Made by a program: the position numbers and the translations under genes
In this document: piece after piece, positions 34,507 through 42,275 of the stretch
Layout: the number at the start of each line of letters is the position of its first letter
Numbering within the stretch: the stretch's first letter is position 1
The notes under the pieces: generated by a model
What the model was told of the DNA's origin: nothing
What the model saw: only the letters and a program-made list of their open reading frames with translations
The model's database searches: none
Source of the DNA: Frigoribacterium sp. SL97
GTDB taxonomy: Bacteria; Actinomycetota; Actinomycetes; Actinomycetales; Microbacteriaceae
DNA: 64,000 nt
NCBI RefSeq assembly: GCF_026625765.1
Contig: NZ_CP113062.1
Coordinates: 1,116,001-1,180,000 of the forward strand
Direction: 5' to 3'

Positions 34507-35861
34507 GGCGCCTGCTGTACGAGGCGCGCCGCGCCGCCTCGTCGCCGAACCGCAACGCCCGGTCGGCGACCGTCTTCGGTCGCCTCCTCGGCGCCGCGTT
34601 CGTCATCTGCCTGCTGACCGGGCTCTACAGCCACTTCCTGCAGGAGCCGCTCGACGGGATGCGGTTCCCGACGAGTCCCGTCTGGCTCTACCAGGTGAGC
34701 CAGGGCGTCCACATCACCGCGGGCATCGCCTGCATCCCCCTGCTGCTGGTCAAGCTGCACTCGGTGTTCCCGCAGCTCTTCCAGCACCCGCCGATCAAGC
34801 ACCCGGTCGACGTGCTCGAGCGCGCCTCCATCGCCCTGTTCGTGGCGACGTCGATCCTCCAGCTCGTCACCGGCCTGCTGAACACGTACCAGTACTACCC
34901 GTGGCCGTTCCCGTTCAAGCAGGTGCACTTCGCCCTGTCGTTCGTCATCATCGGCTCGCTCGCGATCCACATCGCCGTCAAGCTGCCGCTCATCACCCGC
35001 TACTGGCGGGCGCGGGACAGCTACGACGCCGAGGGGCGCTTCGTCGAGCCGTCGTCCGAGCTCGACGAGGCCCGCGCCGCGTTCGTGGCCGAGAGCGAGG
35101 CGACCGCCGAGCTCGCCCGGTTCCGTGCCGTGCGCGACGCCGACGGGACGCGACGCGACCGTGATCCGCACGCCGCGCCTCCTGCGCCCGCCCGCGGCCT
35201 CACCGGACGCGTCCTCCGCTGGATCGACTCCGCACACGAGGTCGACCGCGAACCGGGCCGCGCCCGGGTGTCCCGCCGCGGCTTCTTCACCGCCGCCGGC
35301 GTCGCCACCGGGGGAGTCGTCGCGCTCACGGCCGGGCAGTCCTTCGCCCCGCTGTCACCGCTCAACGCCTTCGGCCCGCGGCAGCGCGGGCTCGGCCCGA
35401 ACGACCTGCCGATCAACCGCACGGCCGCCGCCGCCCGGGTGCTCGAGACGGCCATGGACCCCGACTGGCGGCTCGACGTCCTGGTGGGCGGCGTCGCGAC
35501 CTCGTTCACGCTCGACGCGCTGCGCGGGTTCGACGGGGCCGACGAACGCCTGCCGATCGCCTGCGTCGAGGGCTGGAGCCAGACCGGCTCCTGGCGCGGC
35601 GTCCGCCTCGTCGACCTGCTGGCGGCTGCCGGCGCCCCGACCGACCAGCGCCTCCGGCTCACCAGCCTCGAAGAGAAGGGTGGCTACCGCGTGACCGAGA
35701 TGGGCCCCGAGTACGCCTCCGACCCGCGCACCCTGGTCGCCCTCGAGCTGAACGGCGAGCCGCTCAGCATCGACCACGGCTACCCGGCGCGCATGATCGC
35801 CCCGGGCCGACCCGGCGTGCTGCAGACCAAGTGGCTCAGCTCGATCGAGGTGCTCTCGTGA
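34503..35861 (+). CDS. Membrane cytochrome b / sulfite oxidase-family molybdopterin oxidoreductase fusion
   Basis: 452 residues in two parts. The N-terminal part (about 25-165) has four hydrophobic helices with several His (H44, H70, H85, H142, H156), like a di-haem cytochrome b. After a charged linker comes a Tat-like motif VSRRGFF (RR at 258-259) and a hydrophobic segment, then a shortened sulfite-oxidase/YedY fold with the molybdenum ligand Cys354 in LPIACVEGWSQTGSWRGV. The arrangement would pass electrons from an outside-facing Mo-MPT centre to the membrane. Substrate unknown (sulfoxides or sulfite are known for relatives). The linker holds a decamer (HAAPPAPA). No MobA is required for this family. 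Confidence 0.82.
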   Translation: MRRLLYEARRAASSPNRNARSATVFGRLLGAAFVICLLTGLYSHFLQEPLDGMRFPTSPVWLYQVSQGVHITAGIACIPLLLVKLHSVFPQLFQHPPIKHPVDVLERASIALFVATSILQLVTGLLNTYQYYPWPFPFKQVHFALSFVIIGSLAIHIAVKLPLITRYWRARDSYDAEGRFVEPSSELDEARAAFVAESEATAELARFRAVRDADGTRRDRDPHAAPPAPARGLTGRVLRWIDSAHEVDREPGRARVSRRGFFTAAGVATGGVVALTAGQSFAPLSPLNAFGPRQRGLGPNDLPINRTAAAARVLETAMDPDWRLDVLVGGVATSFTLDALRGFDGADERLPIACVEGWSQTGSWRGVRLVDLLAAAGAPTDQRLRLTSLEEKGGYRVTEMGPEYASDPRTLVALELNGEPLSIDHGYPARMIAPGRPGVLQTKWLSSIEVLS

Positions 35862-36364
35862 GCGCCCGGGTGCCCTCGGCCGCGTCGAGTGCAGGAGGCG
35901 CGGGCACGTCGCGCACCGTCCGCGTCGTGCGCGGGGTGCTGATCGCCCTCGGCGTGGCCCTCGTCGGCCTCGGCGGCTGGGTGCTCACCGACACCGTCTC
36001 CCCGAACCGGTACGGCGGACTGCTGCTCTGGCTGGCCGGTTCGGTCGTCGTGCACGACGCCGTGCTCGCCCCCGTGGTCGCCGCGGTCTCGCTGCTCGTG
36101 CGGCGGACCGGACGCCGCGTCCGGCCCGCGGTCCTCTGGATCGTGCAGGGCGCGGTCGTCGTCGGGGCGATCTTCTCGCTCGTCGTCGTGCCCGAGATCG
36201 TGGCGAAGGCGAAGGGGCCGAAGAACGACACCGTGCTGCCGTTCGACTACGGCCTGCGCCTGGCCGTGCTGTGGCTCGTCATCGCGGCGCTGACGGCCGC
36301 TGTGGTCGCGCTCTACCTGGCGCGCAGGCGGCAGAAGGTGCGTCCGTCGACCGACCAGGTCTGA
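35858..36364 (+). CDS. Small membrane protein in the molybdoenzyme operon
   Basis: Protein of 168 residues that I do not recognise. It has four hydrophobic segments (VRGVLIALGVALVGLGGWVL, GLLLWLAGSVVVHDAVLAPV, IVQGAVVVGAIFSLVVV, LAVLWLVIAALTAAVVALYL), a basic C-terminus and a Ser/Ala/Gly-rich N-terminus coded by a decamer (SSAGGAGTS). GTG 35858 overlaps the molybdoenzyme stop as GTGA, so it is translationally coupled and may be an accessory or maturation partner. Its 3' end overlaps the convergent methyltransferase by 52 bp. Confidence 0.7.
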   Translation: MSARVPSAASSAGGAGTSRTVRVVRGVLIALGVALVGLGGWVLTDTVSPNRYGGLLLWLAGSVVVHDAVLAPVVAAVSLLVRRTGRRVRPAVLWIVQGAVVVGAIFSLVVVPEIVAKAKGPKNDTVLPFDYGLRLAVLWLVIAALTAAVVALYLARRRQKVRPSTDQV

Positions 36365-37013
36365 GCGACCCTCAGGCCCGCGCGTCGAGCGTGGCGGTGC
36401 AGCGCCTCGCGGCCGACCTCCGCCCAGGGGAAGGTCGCGCTGGCGTGACCCTGGTCGTCGACCACGTGGGCCTCGTAGCTGTCGTCGAGCGACGCCTCGG
36501 GGGCGGTCTCGACGACGACCGAGCCGGTCGCGGTGAGGATCTCGGCGCAGCGGGTCAGCAGCGCCGTCGGGTCGCCGCCGATTCCGACGTTGCCGTCCAG
36601 CAGCAGCGCGAGGTTCCACTGGCCCTCGCGGGGCAGCGGGTCGAAGACCGACCCGCCGGCCACGGGCAGTCCGGCCTCGCGGGCCATCGCGACGGCCGTG
36701 GGCGAGACGTCCAGCCCCAGGACGGTCAGGCCGCGGTCCACGGCGGCGCGGACCATGCGGGCCGGCCCGCAGCCGATGTCGAGCACGGGGCCGGTCTCGC
36801 CGTCGAGGGTGGTGAGGTCGGCCGCGTCGGCGTCGGCGCTCCAGCGCGCGACGTCGAACGCCTCGTCGTCGCCGGCCTCGGGGGCGACGCGGGGAGTCCG
36901 GCACCGCCGGCCGCGCGGACGAGTTGCAGGAGCCCCTCGTGACGCAGGGCGCGCGCGTACGGCTCCGCGCCTCCTGAACCGAAGGTGGCGGGCTGTTCGG
37001 GGGCGATGGTCAT
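36313..37013 (-). pseudogene. Class I SAM-dependent methyltransferase, broken by a single-base frameshift
   Basis: From ATG 37013 the first about 36 residues read MTIAPEQPATFGSGGAEPYA and on to LRHEGLLQLVRAAGGAGLP, then the frame must change: the continuation RVAPEAGDDEAFDVARWSAD, then GPVLDIGCGPARMV (SAM motif I), LGLDVSPTAVAMAREAGLPV and the end DGRTFCRLRAR lie one frame over. The total length is 701 nt; adding one base (most simply one C in the run TCCCCG near 36890-36896) restores a 233-residue protein. ATG overlaps the DUF2064 stop as ATGA. It is either a real inactivating mutation or a homopolymer sequencing error. Confidence 0.8.
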
Positions 37014-37696
37014 GAGGTGACCCCTTCGGTGGCGGGATCGGTCGTGCGGGCGACGCCGTTCGTGGTGGTGGTCGTGGGGGGCGCCTCGGCGTGCCGCAGG
37101 GCGGCGGCGAAGCGGCTGTCGGGTGCGACGGACGCGACGAGGCGGGCGTCGTCGATCGTGTCGACGTCGACGAGCTCGGGCAGCATGCGCACGGTCAGGC
37201 CAGCGTCGGCGAGTCGGCGGAGCTGGTGGGCACCCGTGTCGTCACGCGACATGGGGACGCCGCGCAGCAGGTCGCCGGTCGGCCGGGAGAGGCCCAGCGC
37301 CCAGAATCCGCCGTCGTTCGCCGGGCCGAACCAGGCGTCGACGTCGTCGGTCCACGCGTCGAAGACGGGGGCGAGGGCCTCGACCGTGACCTGGGGGGTG
37401 TCCATGCCGATCAGCACGGTCTTCCCGTCGACCTCGTCGAAGAGGGCGCCGAGGCGTGCGTCGAGGTCGCCACCGATCTGAGGGATCACATCGAAGTCTT
37501 CGGAGCCGACGGGCCTGCGGTTGCCGTCGAACAACAACACGCGACGCGTGGCGGGCAGCCGACGGACGACGTCGAGGGTGTCCTGGATCGCGGCGGCCGC
37601 GACGTCGGCGGCCTGCTCGAGGCTGAGCGGGGGGTGCAGGCGCGTCTTGACCTTGCCCGGGATCGTCTCCTTCGCGATCACCACGAGGGTCGTCAT
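37010..37696 (-). CDS. DUF2064 / TIGR04282-type glycosyltransferase
   Basis: GT-A-like nucleotidyl/glycosyltransferase of 228 residues. Pattern: LVVIAKETIPGKVKTRLHPPLSLEQAA split over the N-terminal 30 residues, VLIGMDTPQ (the usual GxDxP metal-binding strand) and WFGPANDGGFWALGL. Some annotated relatives are linked to arsenosugar synthesis; others are of unknown function. A Thr-rich C-terminal tail (TTTTTNG) is added. The gene overlaps GT2 upstream and the methyltransferase downstream by ATGA, so the three form one translationally coupled unit. Confidence 0.85.
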   Translation of the reverse strand: MTTLVVIAKETIPGKVKTRLHPPLSLEQAADVAAAAIQDTLDVVRRLPATRRVLLFDGNRRPVGSEDFDVIPQIGGDLDARLGALFDEVDGKTVLIGMDTPQVTVEALAPVFDAWTDDVDAWFGPANDGGFWALGLSRPTGDLLRGVPMSRDDTGAHQLRRLADAGLTVRMLPELVDVDTIDDARLVASVAPDSRFAAALRHAEAPPTTTTTNGVARTTDPATEGVTS

Positions 37697-38361
37697 CGGC
37701 CGACCTCCCTCAGGAGTCGGGACATGTCCTTGATCGCGACGGACGTGCCGCGGATGGTGCCGGTCACCTTGCTGCGGCCGACCCGGGGCGAGTAGGGCGC
37801 GTCCTGTTCGACGATCCGCCAGCCGGCTTCGCTCGCGCGCAGCACCATCTCGAGCGGGTAGCCGCTGCGGCGGTCCTTCAGGTCGAGGTCGAGCAGTGCC
37901 CGGCGCCGCGCCACGCGCATGGGGCCGAGGTCGTGCAGGGCGACGCCGCTGGCCCGCCGCATGAGGTGCGAGAGGGCGAGGTTGGCGATGCGGGCGTGCA
38001 CCGGCCAGGCGCCCCGGGTCGTCGGGCGCCGGCGGCCGAGGACGAGATCGGCGTCACCGGCCATCACGGGGGCGGCGAGGGCGACGAGGTCGGCGGGGTC
38101 CATCGACGCGTCGGCGTCGCAGAACGCGACGTAGTCGGCCGTGGCGGCCTCGAGACCGGCGTGGGCGGCGCTGCCGAAGCCGCGCCGCGCCTCCTGAACC
38201 ACGGTCGCGCCGTGCTCGGCGGCGACGCGGGCGGAGTCGTCGGTCGAGCCGTTGTCGACGACGATCGCGTGCCAGCCCTCGGGCAGGCGGCCGAGGACCC
38301 AGGGCAACGCGCCTTCTTCGTCGAGACAGGGAAGCACGACGTCGACTCGGGGGCTGCTCAT
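37693..38361 (-). CDS. Family 2 glycosyltransferase
   Basis: GT2 enzyme of 222 residues with no membrane anchor. Motifs: VDVVLPCLDEEGALPWVL at the N-terminus, IVVDNGSTDDSA, the metal-binding FCDADASMDP, and GPMRVARRRALLDLDLKDRRSGYPLEMVLRASE spread over the second half, which resembles polyprenyl-phosphate glycosyltransferases. Start ATG 38361 follows a leaderless TACAGT. A decamer lies in codons for VVQEARRGFGSA. Product unknown; the coupled DUF2064 and methyltransferase suggest a methylated sugar or glycolipid. Confidence 0.88.
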   Translation of the reverse strand: MSSPRVDVVLPCLDEEGALPWVLGRLPEGWHAIVVDNGSTDDSARVAAEHGATVVQEARRGFGSAAHAGLEAATADYVAFCDADASMDPADLVALAAPVMAGDADLVLGRRRPTTRGAWPVHARIANLALSHLMRRASGVALHDLGPMRVARRRALLDLDLKDRRSGYPLEMVLRASEAGWRIVEQDAPYSPRVGRSKVTGTIRGTSVAIKDMSRLLREVGR

Positions 38362-38368
38362 CCTCTCG

Positions 38369-38374
38369 ACTGTA
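38369..38374 (-). promoter_or_regulatory. Leaderless -10 element of the GT2-DUF2064-methyltransferase unit
   Basis: TACAGT on the minus strand, 7 nt before ATG 38361. The 80-bp gap to the upstream epimerase also has a GC-rich hairpin that may terminate that gene. Confidence 0.5.
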
Positions 38375-38441
38375 CGGATGCGATCCCATGAAGGTGATGG
38401 GAGCGGGCGGTGCGCACCCGAACGGGGGCGGCCCCGCCCGC

Positions 38442-39539
38442 CTAGCGGACGACCGCGGCGCGCAGCGGGGCCGAGGCGAACTCGTGCATGCCCTGCTCGA
38501 AGGTCACGCTCGGTCGCCAGCCCAGCTCGCCCTGCAGCCGCGCCGACGACGCCGTCACGTGCCGCACGTCGCCCGCGCGGTACTCGCCGGTGACGACGGG
38601 CGTCGGTCCGCCGGCCTCGCGCGCCAGGGCCTCCGCCATCTCGCCGATCGTGTGCACCGTTCCGCTGCCGACGTTGAACGCGCGGAACGTGTCGGCCGGC
38701 TGGTTCGCGGTCCACTCGAGGGCCGCGAGGTTGGCGGACGCGATGTCGCGGACGTGGACGAAGTCGCGACGCTGGGCGCCGTCCTCGAACACGCGCGGGG
38801 CCTCACCGCGTTCGAGGGCGGAGCGGAAGAGCGAGGCCACGCCGGCGTAGGGCGTGTTCTGCGGCATGCCCGGGCCGTAGACGTTGTGGTAGCGCAGGGC
38901 GGCGGCCCGACCGCCGGTGCTGCGCGCCCACGAGGTCGACAGGTGCTCCTGCGTCAGCTTCGTGATGGCGTAGACGTTGCGAGGGTCGAGCGGGGCCTCC
39001 TCGCCGATCAGCTGCGGCTCGAGCAGTTCACCCGCCTCGTCACGCGGGTCGAAGACGCCCGCGTCGAGGTCGGCGATGCGGCGGGGTGCCGGGCGTTCGG
39101 TCGCACCGGTCGAGGTGCGGTAGCTGCCCTCGCCGTAGACGACCATCGACGAGGCGACGACGAGGCGGTCGACGCCGGCGCGGTCCATCGCCGCGAGCAC
39201 GACGGCCGTGCCGAGCTCGTTCGACGAGACGTAGTCGGGCGCGTCCTGGAAGTCCACGCCGAGCCCGACCTTGGCCGCCTGGTGGCAGACCGCGTCGACG
39301 CCCACGAGTGCCCGGTCGACGGTCTCGGCGTCACGCACGTCGCCGTGCACGAAGTCGACGCGCGGGTCGACGTTCGGCTCGCCGCCGTGCACGTCGGCCC
39401 GCAGGGAGTCGAGCACGCGCACGCGCCAGCCGCGGTCGAGCGCGAGGTCGACGATCGCCGACCCGATGAAGCCGGCCCCACCGGTGACGAGCAGCAGGCC
39501 CGGGCCGTCGGTGGACGAGGAGGCGCCGGTCGCGCTCAC
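38442..39539 (-). CDS. NAD-dependent epimerase/dehydratase (extended SDR)
   Basis: Nucleotide-sugar epimerase-like SDR of 365 residues. Seen: LLLVTGGAGFIGSAIVDLALDRGWRV (Rossmann loop, split over residues about 14-39), HGDVRDAE, VCHQAAKVGLGVD, VVASSMVVYGEG, the catalytic YAITK motif (NVYAITKLTQEHL) and NVYGPGMPQNTPYAG. GTG 39539 overlaps the MTA phosphorylase stop as GTGA. Family members act on UDP- or dTDP-sugars; the substrate here is unknown. Together with the GT2 genes downstream it suggests a sugar-modifying pathway. Confidence 0.87.
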   Translation of the reverse strand: MSATGASSSTDGPGLLLVTGGAGFIGSAIVDLALDRGWRVRVLDSLRADVHGGEPNVDPRVDFVHGDVRDAETVDRALVGVDAVCHQAAKVGLGVDFQDAPDYVSSNELGTAVVLAAMDRAGVDRLVVASSMVVYGEGSYRTSTGATERPAPRRIADLDAGVFDPRDEAGELLEPQLIGEEAPLDPRNVYAITKLTQEHLSTSWARSTGGRAAALRYHNVYGPGMPQNTPYAGVASLFRSALERGEAPRVFEDGAQRRDFVHVRDIASANLAALEWTANQPADTFRAFNVGSGTVHTIGEMAEALAREAGGPTPVVTGEYRAGDVRHVTASSARLQGELGWRPSVTFEQGMHEFASAPLRAAVVR

Positions 39540-40450
39540 CGCGCGGCCTTCCGATCCGAGACGGGCCGGGCGAGCACCTCGGCCACCGCCCCGGGCGGCA
39601 TGAGCTCGCGGGGCGAGTAGTCGTCGGGCATCGCGGCGACGATCGACTCGATGGCCGCGACGATGCGCGGTTGGGCGGCCGCGAGCCGTTCGAAGACGAG
39701 CGAGGCGCTCACGGCGTCGGCGTCGGGTGCGTCGCCCTCGGCCGGGGCCAGGCCGGCGTCGCTGTCGGTCACGTACGAGAGGTTGACGGCTCCCATGCCG
39801 AGTTCGAGGGTGAGCGGGATCTCGGGGTACATCGTCATGTTGACCGTGTGCGCGCCCGCGGCCCGGAACCACAGCGACTCGGCCCGGGTCGAGAACCGCG
39901 GCCCCTGGATCACCACGCAGGTGCCGGTCGGGGAGAACGGCTCACCCTGCGCCTCGAGGGCCGCGATCGCGGCGGCCCGGAGCACGGGGTCGAACGGGTC
40001 GGCGGCGATCAGGTGCTGAACCTGCCCCTCGACGTCGAAGAACGTGTCGCGTCGTCCCCAGGTGCGGTCGATGAACTGGTCGGTCACGACCATGGTGCCG
40101 GGGGCGACGTCGGGGCTGACCCCGCCGACCGCCGACGACGACACGATGGCCTTCGCGCCGAGCGACGCCAGTGCCCACACGTTCGCCCGGTAGTCGATCA
40201 GGTGCGGTGCCACCGCGTGGCCCGCGCCGTGCCGGGTGAGGAAGGCCACGCGCTTGCCGCCCAACTCGCCGATCGTCACCTCGCTCGAGGTCGGGCCGTA
40301 GGGCGTCTCGACGACGTGCCGGGTCGCCTCGCCCTCGGCGAAGAGCGAGTACAGCCCCGATCCGCCGATGACGGCGACGTCGACGGGCGGCGGCCCCGAG
40401 GAGGCGCGGGTGGGCTGGGGGACGTCGGGCTCGGTCGCGGGGTCGGTCAC
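39536..40450 (-). CDS. mtnP: S-methyl-5'-thioadenosine phosphorylase
   Basis: Purine nucleoside phosphorylase family, trimeric MTAP type, 304 residues; splits methylthioadenosine to adenine and methylthioribose-1-phosphate. Motifs: VAVIGGSGLY, TRHGAGHAVAPHLIDYRAN, SSSAVGGVSPDVAPGTMVV, TVNMTMYPEIPLTLELGMG and YVTDSDAG, where Asp marks preference for 6-amino purines. N-terminal tail (RASSGPPP) contains a decamer. GTG 40450 is set by a leaderless -10 that is shared with the divergent moeA promoter. No mtnA or other salvage genes are nearby. Confidence 0.88.
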   Translation of the reverse strand: MTDPATEPDVPQPTRASSGPPPVDVAVIGGSGLYSLFAEGEATRHVVETPYGPTSSEVTIGELGGKRVAFLTRHGAGHAVAPHLIDYRANVWALASLGAKAIVSSSAVGGVSPDVAPGTMVVTDQFIDRTWGRRDTFFDVEGQVQHLIAADPFDPVLRAAAIAALEAQGEPFSPTGTCVVIQGPRFSTRAESLWFRAAGAHTVNMTMYPEIPLTLELGMGAVNLSYVTDSDAGLAPAEGDAPDADAVSASLVFERLAAAQPRIVAAIESIVAAMPDDYSPRELMPPGAVAEVLARPVSDRKAAR

Positions 40451-40456
40451 CCCCGA

Positions 40457-40463
40457 TACGCTA
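40457..40463. promoter_or_regulatory. Bidirectional -10 element between mtnP and moeA
   Basis: TACGCTA reads TACGCT on the plus strand (40457-40462) and TAGCGT on the minus strand (40458-40463). The minus hexamer ends 7 nt before mtnP GTG 40450 (leaderless). The plus hexamer gives a leader of about 20 nt with GAGAGGAACC before moeA GTG 40489. Confidence 0.5.
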
Positions 40464-40488
40464 CTGACGATCGCCCGAGAGGAACCGC

Positions 40489-41766
40489 GTGCGCACCATC
40501 GAGACCCACCTCGCCGAGGTCACGGCCGTCGTCGAGGCGGCCGTGCGGGCCCGTCCGGTCGACGCGTTGGTGGTGAGCCCCGAGGCGCTCGCCTCGCGCT
40601 CCGACCGGTACCGCGACCGCGTCCTCGCCGCCGACGTCGTCGCCCCGATCGACCTGCCGCCCTTCGCCAACTCGCAGATGGACGGCTACGCCGTCTCGAC
40701 CGCCGGGCTCGACCCGGACGCGCCCACCAGCCTCCGGGTCGCCGCGCGCATCCCCGCCGGGCGGGCCGCCCCCGACCTGGTCTCCGGCGCCGCGGCCCCG
40801 ATCATGACCGGCGCGGCCGTCCCCGCCGGTGCCGACGCGATCGTGCCCATCGAGAAGGTCTCGCCGGACGCCTTCCCTCCCGTGGGCGTCGAGGCCGTCG
40901 TCGAGGTGCCGTCGGGCGTCGCCGCCGGGGCCTTCGTCCGCGCCGCGGGCAGCGACGTCGCCGCGGGCTCCGTGCTCTTCGCGGCCGGGACGCGACTGAC
41001 GCCCGCGCGGTGGGGCGTGCTCGCCGCCTCCGGGATCGACGCGGTCGAGGTACGGAGCCGCCCGCGCCTCCTGCTGGTGTCGACCGGCGAAGAGCTCGCC
41101 GCACCCGGTGCCCCGCTCGGGCCCGGCCAGATCCACGACGCAAACGGCGTCGCCCTGGCCGCGGCGCTCGCCGAGGTCGGCGTCGTCGTCACCTCCGCCC
41201 GGGTGACCGACGACGCGGCCGCCCTGCTCGCCGTCGTCGCCCGCCACGCCGACGAGGTCGACCTCGTGCTCACGAGCGGCGGGGTCAGCGCGGGTGCCTA
41301 CGAGGTCGTCCGCGACGCCTTCGAGGGTGCCGGCGTCACGTTCGGTCCGGTCGCCATGCAACCGGGCGGGCCGCAGGGCTGGGGGACGATCCGCGTGCAC
41401 GACCGAGAGCTGCCCGTCGTCTGCTTCCCCGGCAACCCCGTCAGCTCGCTCGTGTCGTTCGAGGCCTTCCTGCGCCCCGCCCTGCAGGGCGTCACCGGCG
41501 TCGGCCTGCCCCGACGGCGATGGACCGTGCCGATGGCGCACCCCGTGGACTCGCCGGTCGGCAAGCACCAGCTGCGTCGCGGCCGGGTCGACGTCGACGG
41601 GCGCGCCCACCTCGTCGGCGGGCCGAGCTCGCACCTGCTCGCCGCCCACGCCGAGGCCACCGTGCTCGTCTCGATCCCCGTCGGGGTCGACCGCGTCGAC
41701 GCGGACGACCGGGTCGAGGTCTGGGCGCTCGACGACCCCGCCCCCCACGAGAAGGCCGACCGATGA
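40489..41766 (+). CDS. moeA: Molybdopterin molybdenumtransferase MoeA
   Basis: Inserts molybdate into adenylated molybdopterin; 425 residues. Signatures: PPFANSQMDGYAV, PIMTGAAVPAGADAIVPIE, RLLLVSTGEEL, ILTSGGVS-type loop VLTSGGVSAGAYE, MQPGGPQGWG and CFPGNPVSSLVSFE. It starts a four-gene run moeA-moaC-mogA-moaE joined by ATGA overlaps. A decamer codes part of SRPRLLLVS, one of the few copies lying in a conserved strand. Confidence 0.93.
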   Translation: MRTIETHLAEVTAVVEAAVRARPVDALVVSPEALASRSDRYRDRVLAADVVAPIDLPPFANSQMDGYAVSTAGLDPDAPTSLRVAARIPAGRAAPDLVSGAAAPIMTGAAVPAGADAIVPIEKVSPDAFPPVGVEAVVEVPSGVAAGAFVRAAGSDVAAGSVLFAAGTRLTPARWGVLAASGIDAVEVRSRPRLLLVSTGEELAAPGAPLGPGQIHDANGVALAAALAEVGVVVTSARVTDDAAALLAVVARHADEVDLVLTSGGVSAGAYEVVRDAFEGAGVTFGPVAMQPGGPQGWGTIRVHDRELPVVCFPGNPVSSLVSFEAFLRPALQGVTGVGLPRRRWTVPMAHPVDSPVGKHQLRRGRVDVDGRAHLVGGPSSHLLAAHAEATVLVSIPVGVDRVDADDRVEVWALDDPAPHEKADR

Positions 41767-42275
41767 CCCCGACCCCGCCCGACGTGCCGCCGACCGACGC
41801 CCCGACCGACGCCCCGCTCTCGCACGTGCGCGAGGACGGCACCGCGCACATGGTCGACGTGACCGGCAAGTCCGAGACGAAGCGGATCGCCACCGCCCAG
41901 GCCGTGCTGACCACCCGGCCCGACGTCGTCGCGCGACTGGTCGACGGATCGCTGCCCAAGGGCGAGGCCCTCGGCACCGCCCGCATCGCCGGCATCCTGG
42001 CGGCCAAGCAGACGCCGACGCTCATCCCGCTGTGCCACCCGCTGCCGCTCGGCGCGATCACCGTCGACTTCGAGACCACGGAGGCGCAGGTCACCGTGAT
42101 CGCCCGCGTCTCGACCCGGGGCGTCACCGGGGTCGAGATGGAGGCCCTGACCGCCGCGTCCGTCGCGGCCCTGACCCTCTTCGACATGATCAAGGCGGTC
42201 GACGCGCTCGCCGTGATCGGCGAGATCAAGGTGCTCGACAAGCAGGGCGGCAAGTCGGGGGACTGGTCGCGATGA
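41763..42275 (+). CDS. moaC: Cyclic pyranopterin monophosphate synthase MoaC
   Basis: Converts the MoaA product to cyclic pyranopterin monophosphate; 170 residues. Signatures: HMVDVTGKSETKRIATA, PLCHPLPLGAITVDF, GVTGVEMEALTAASVAALTLFDMIKAVD cut here into its two halves, and the C-terminal LDKQGGKSGDW. A Pro/Thr/Asp-rich N-terminal tail of about 18 residues precedes the core. ATG overlaps the moeA stop. Confidence 0.95.
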   Translation: MTPTPPDVPPTDAPTDAPLSHVREDGTAHMVDVTGKSETKRIATAQAVLTTRPDVVARLVDGSLPKGEALGTARIAGILAAKQTPTLIPLCHPLPLGAITVDFETTEAQVTVIARVSTRGVTGVEMEALTAASVAALTLFDMIKAVDALAVIGEIKVLDKQGGKSGDWSR

